Shown here: one piece after another, positions 14,833 through 15,017 of the stretch | How positions within the stretch are numbered: the first letter of the stretch is position 1 | Layout of the letters: each line of letters begins with the position of its first letter | Assembly: GCA_945900695.1 (NCBI GenBank) | Contig: CAMDJU010000032.1 | Coordinates: 1 to 15,017, forward strand | Source: Bordetella parapertussis | GTDB lineage: Bacteria > Pseudomonadota > Gammaproteobacteria > Burkholderiales > Burkholderiaceae_C | Length of the DNA: 15,017 bases | Reading direction: 5' to 3' | Notes under the pieces: generated by a model | Database searches by the model: none | What the model saw: only the letters and a program-made list of their open reading frames with translations | Told to the model about the DNA's origin: nothing | Made by a program: the position numbers and the translations under genes

Positions 14833-15017
14833 ATGTATGCACTGTTTGAAGATGCCGGAAAATTTCTGACCGGTCGAATCCTGTCCGAGGCCGAGGCTTC
14901 CGCCCAAGTGGAGTTGGAAACGGGCAAGCGCGTCAAAGTCAAGTCGGTCCAGGTGCTGATCAAGTTTGACCAGCCCAACCCCGCCGATTTGATGCGCGAG
15001 GCCGACGCCTTGGCCCA
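14833..15017 (+). CDS. RNase II-family (RNB domain) exoribonuclease, N-terminal fragment
   Basis: The 61 complete codons begin MYALFEDAGKFLTGRILSE and continue AQVELETGKRVKVKS. I recognise this as the opening of the Comamonadaceae RNB-domain ribonuclease, an N-terminal RNA-binding beta module before the catalytic domain. Such enzymes degrade RNA processively from the 3' end. The catalytic part lies beyond the window, so the call rests on the N-terminus alone. An in-frame ATG five codons earlier (14818) is possible, but MYALFE is the usual start and fits the -10 spacing. Confidence 0.75.
   Translation, partial: MYALFEDAGKFLTGRILSEAEASAQVELETGKRVKVKSVQVLIKFDQPNPADLMREADALA

Overview
The window looks like a stretch of core chromosome from a betaproteobacterium of the order Burkholderiales, most likely family Comamonadaceae (Limnohabitans-, Rhodoferax- or Polaromonas-like). 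This rests on the G+C-rich coding sequence, the Lys/Ala histone H1-like protein with its LNPQAAWPFPT tail, the accB-accC-prmA-DUF3426 gene order and the Mpl/TldD/DAHP-synthase proteins. The placement is inferred from protein character; no search was run. Almost every base is coding and no intergenic gap exceeds about 200 bp.

Layout. Positions 124-997 (+) hold the H1-like nucleoid protein, its tandem-hairpin terminator and a small DUF167 protein. The latter abuts, stop codon to stop codon, a long minus-strand operon (998-6729). Read in its own direction this operon is: conserved hypothetical protein, TlpA-like thioredoxin, accB, accC, prmA, zinc-ribbon DUF3426 membrane protein and an adenosine-kinase-like PfkB enzyme. 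Three joints overlap or lie within 13 bp. The operon start is divergent from mpl (6781-8193, +), a peptidoglycan-recycling ligase. A minus-strand Phd-type antitoxin / PIN-domain toxin pair (8365-9080) with a palindromic operator sits between mpl and the aromatic-pathway gene aroG (9228-10346, -). Upstream of aroG are tldD (-), a 3-hydroxyisobutyrate-dehydrogenase-family oxidoreductase (-) and rodA (-). Divergent from rodA are a YqiA-like esterase (+) and the start of an RNase II-family gene (+, cut by the window end).

Most interesting element. Between tldD and aroG lies what reads as a complete ribosome-mediated transcription attenuator. It has a 22-codon leader peptide with the core HFYFAYFFF (five Phe and two Tyr in eight consecutive residues). 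It also has a 1:2 pairing, an 8-bp perfect 2:3 antiterminator and an 8-bp perfect 3:4 terminator with nine T's, then a good ribosome binding site and aroG. This predicts that the first enzyme of aromatic amino-acid synthesis is attenuated by charged tRNA-Phe (and perhaps tRNA-Tyr).

A second theme is promoter architecture. At least seven gene starts carry a -10-like hexamer (TACAAT, CACAAT, GACAAT, GATAAT, TACATT) ending 6-9 nt before the ATG, mostly without a Shine-Dalgarno sequence, which suggests leaderless or nearly leaderless mRNAs. Two divergent pairs (hypothetical/mpl and rodA/yqiA) have mirrored or overlapping -10 elements in gaps of 51 and 18 bp.
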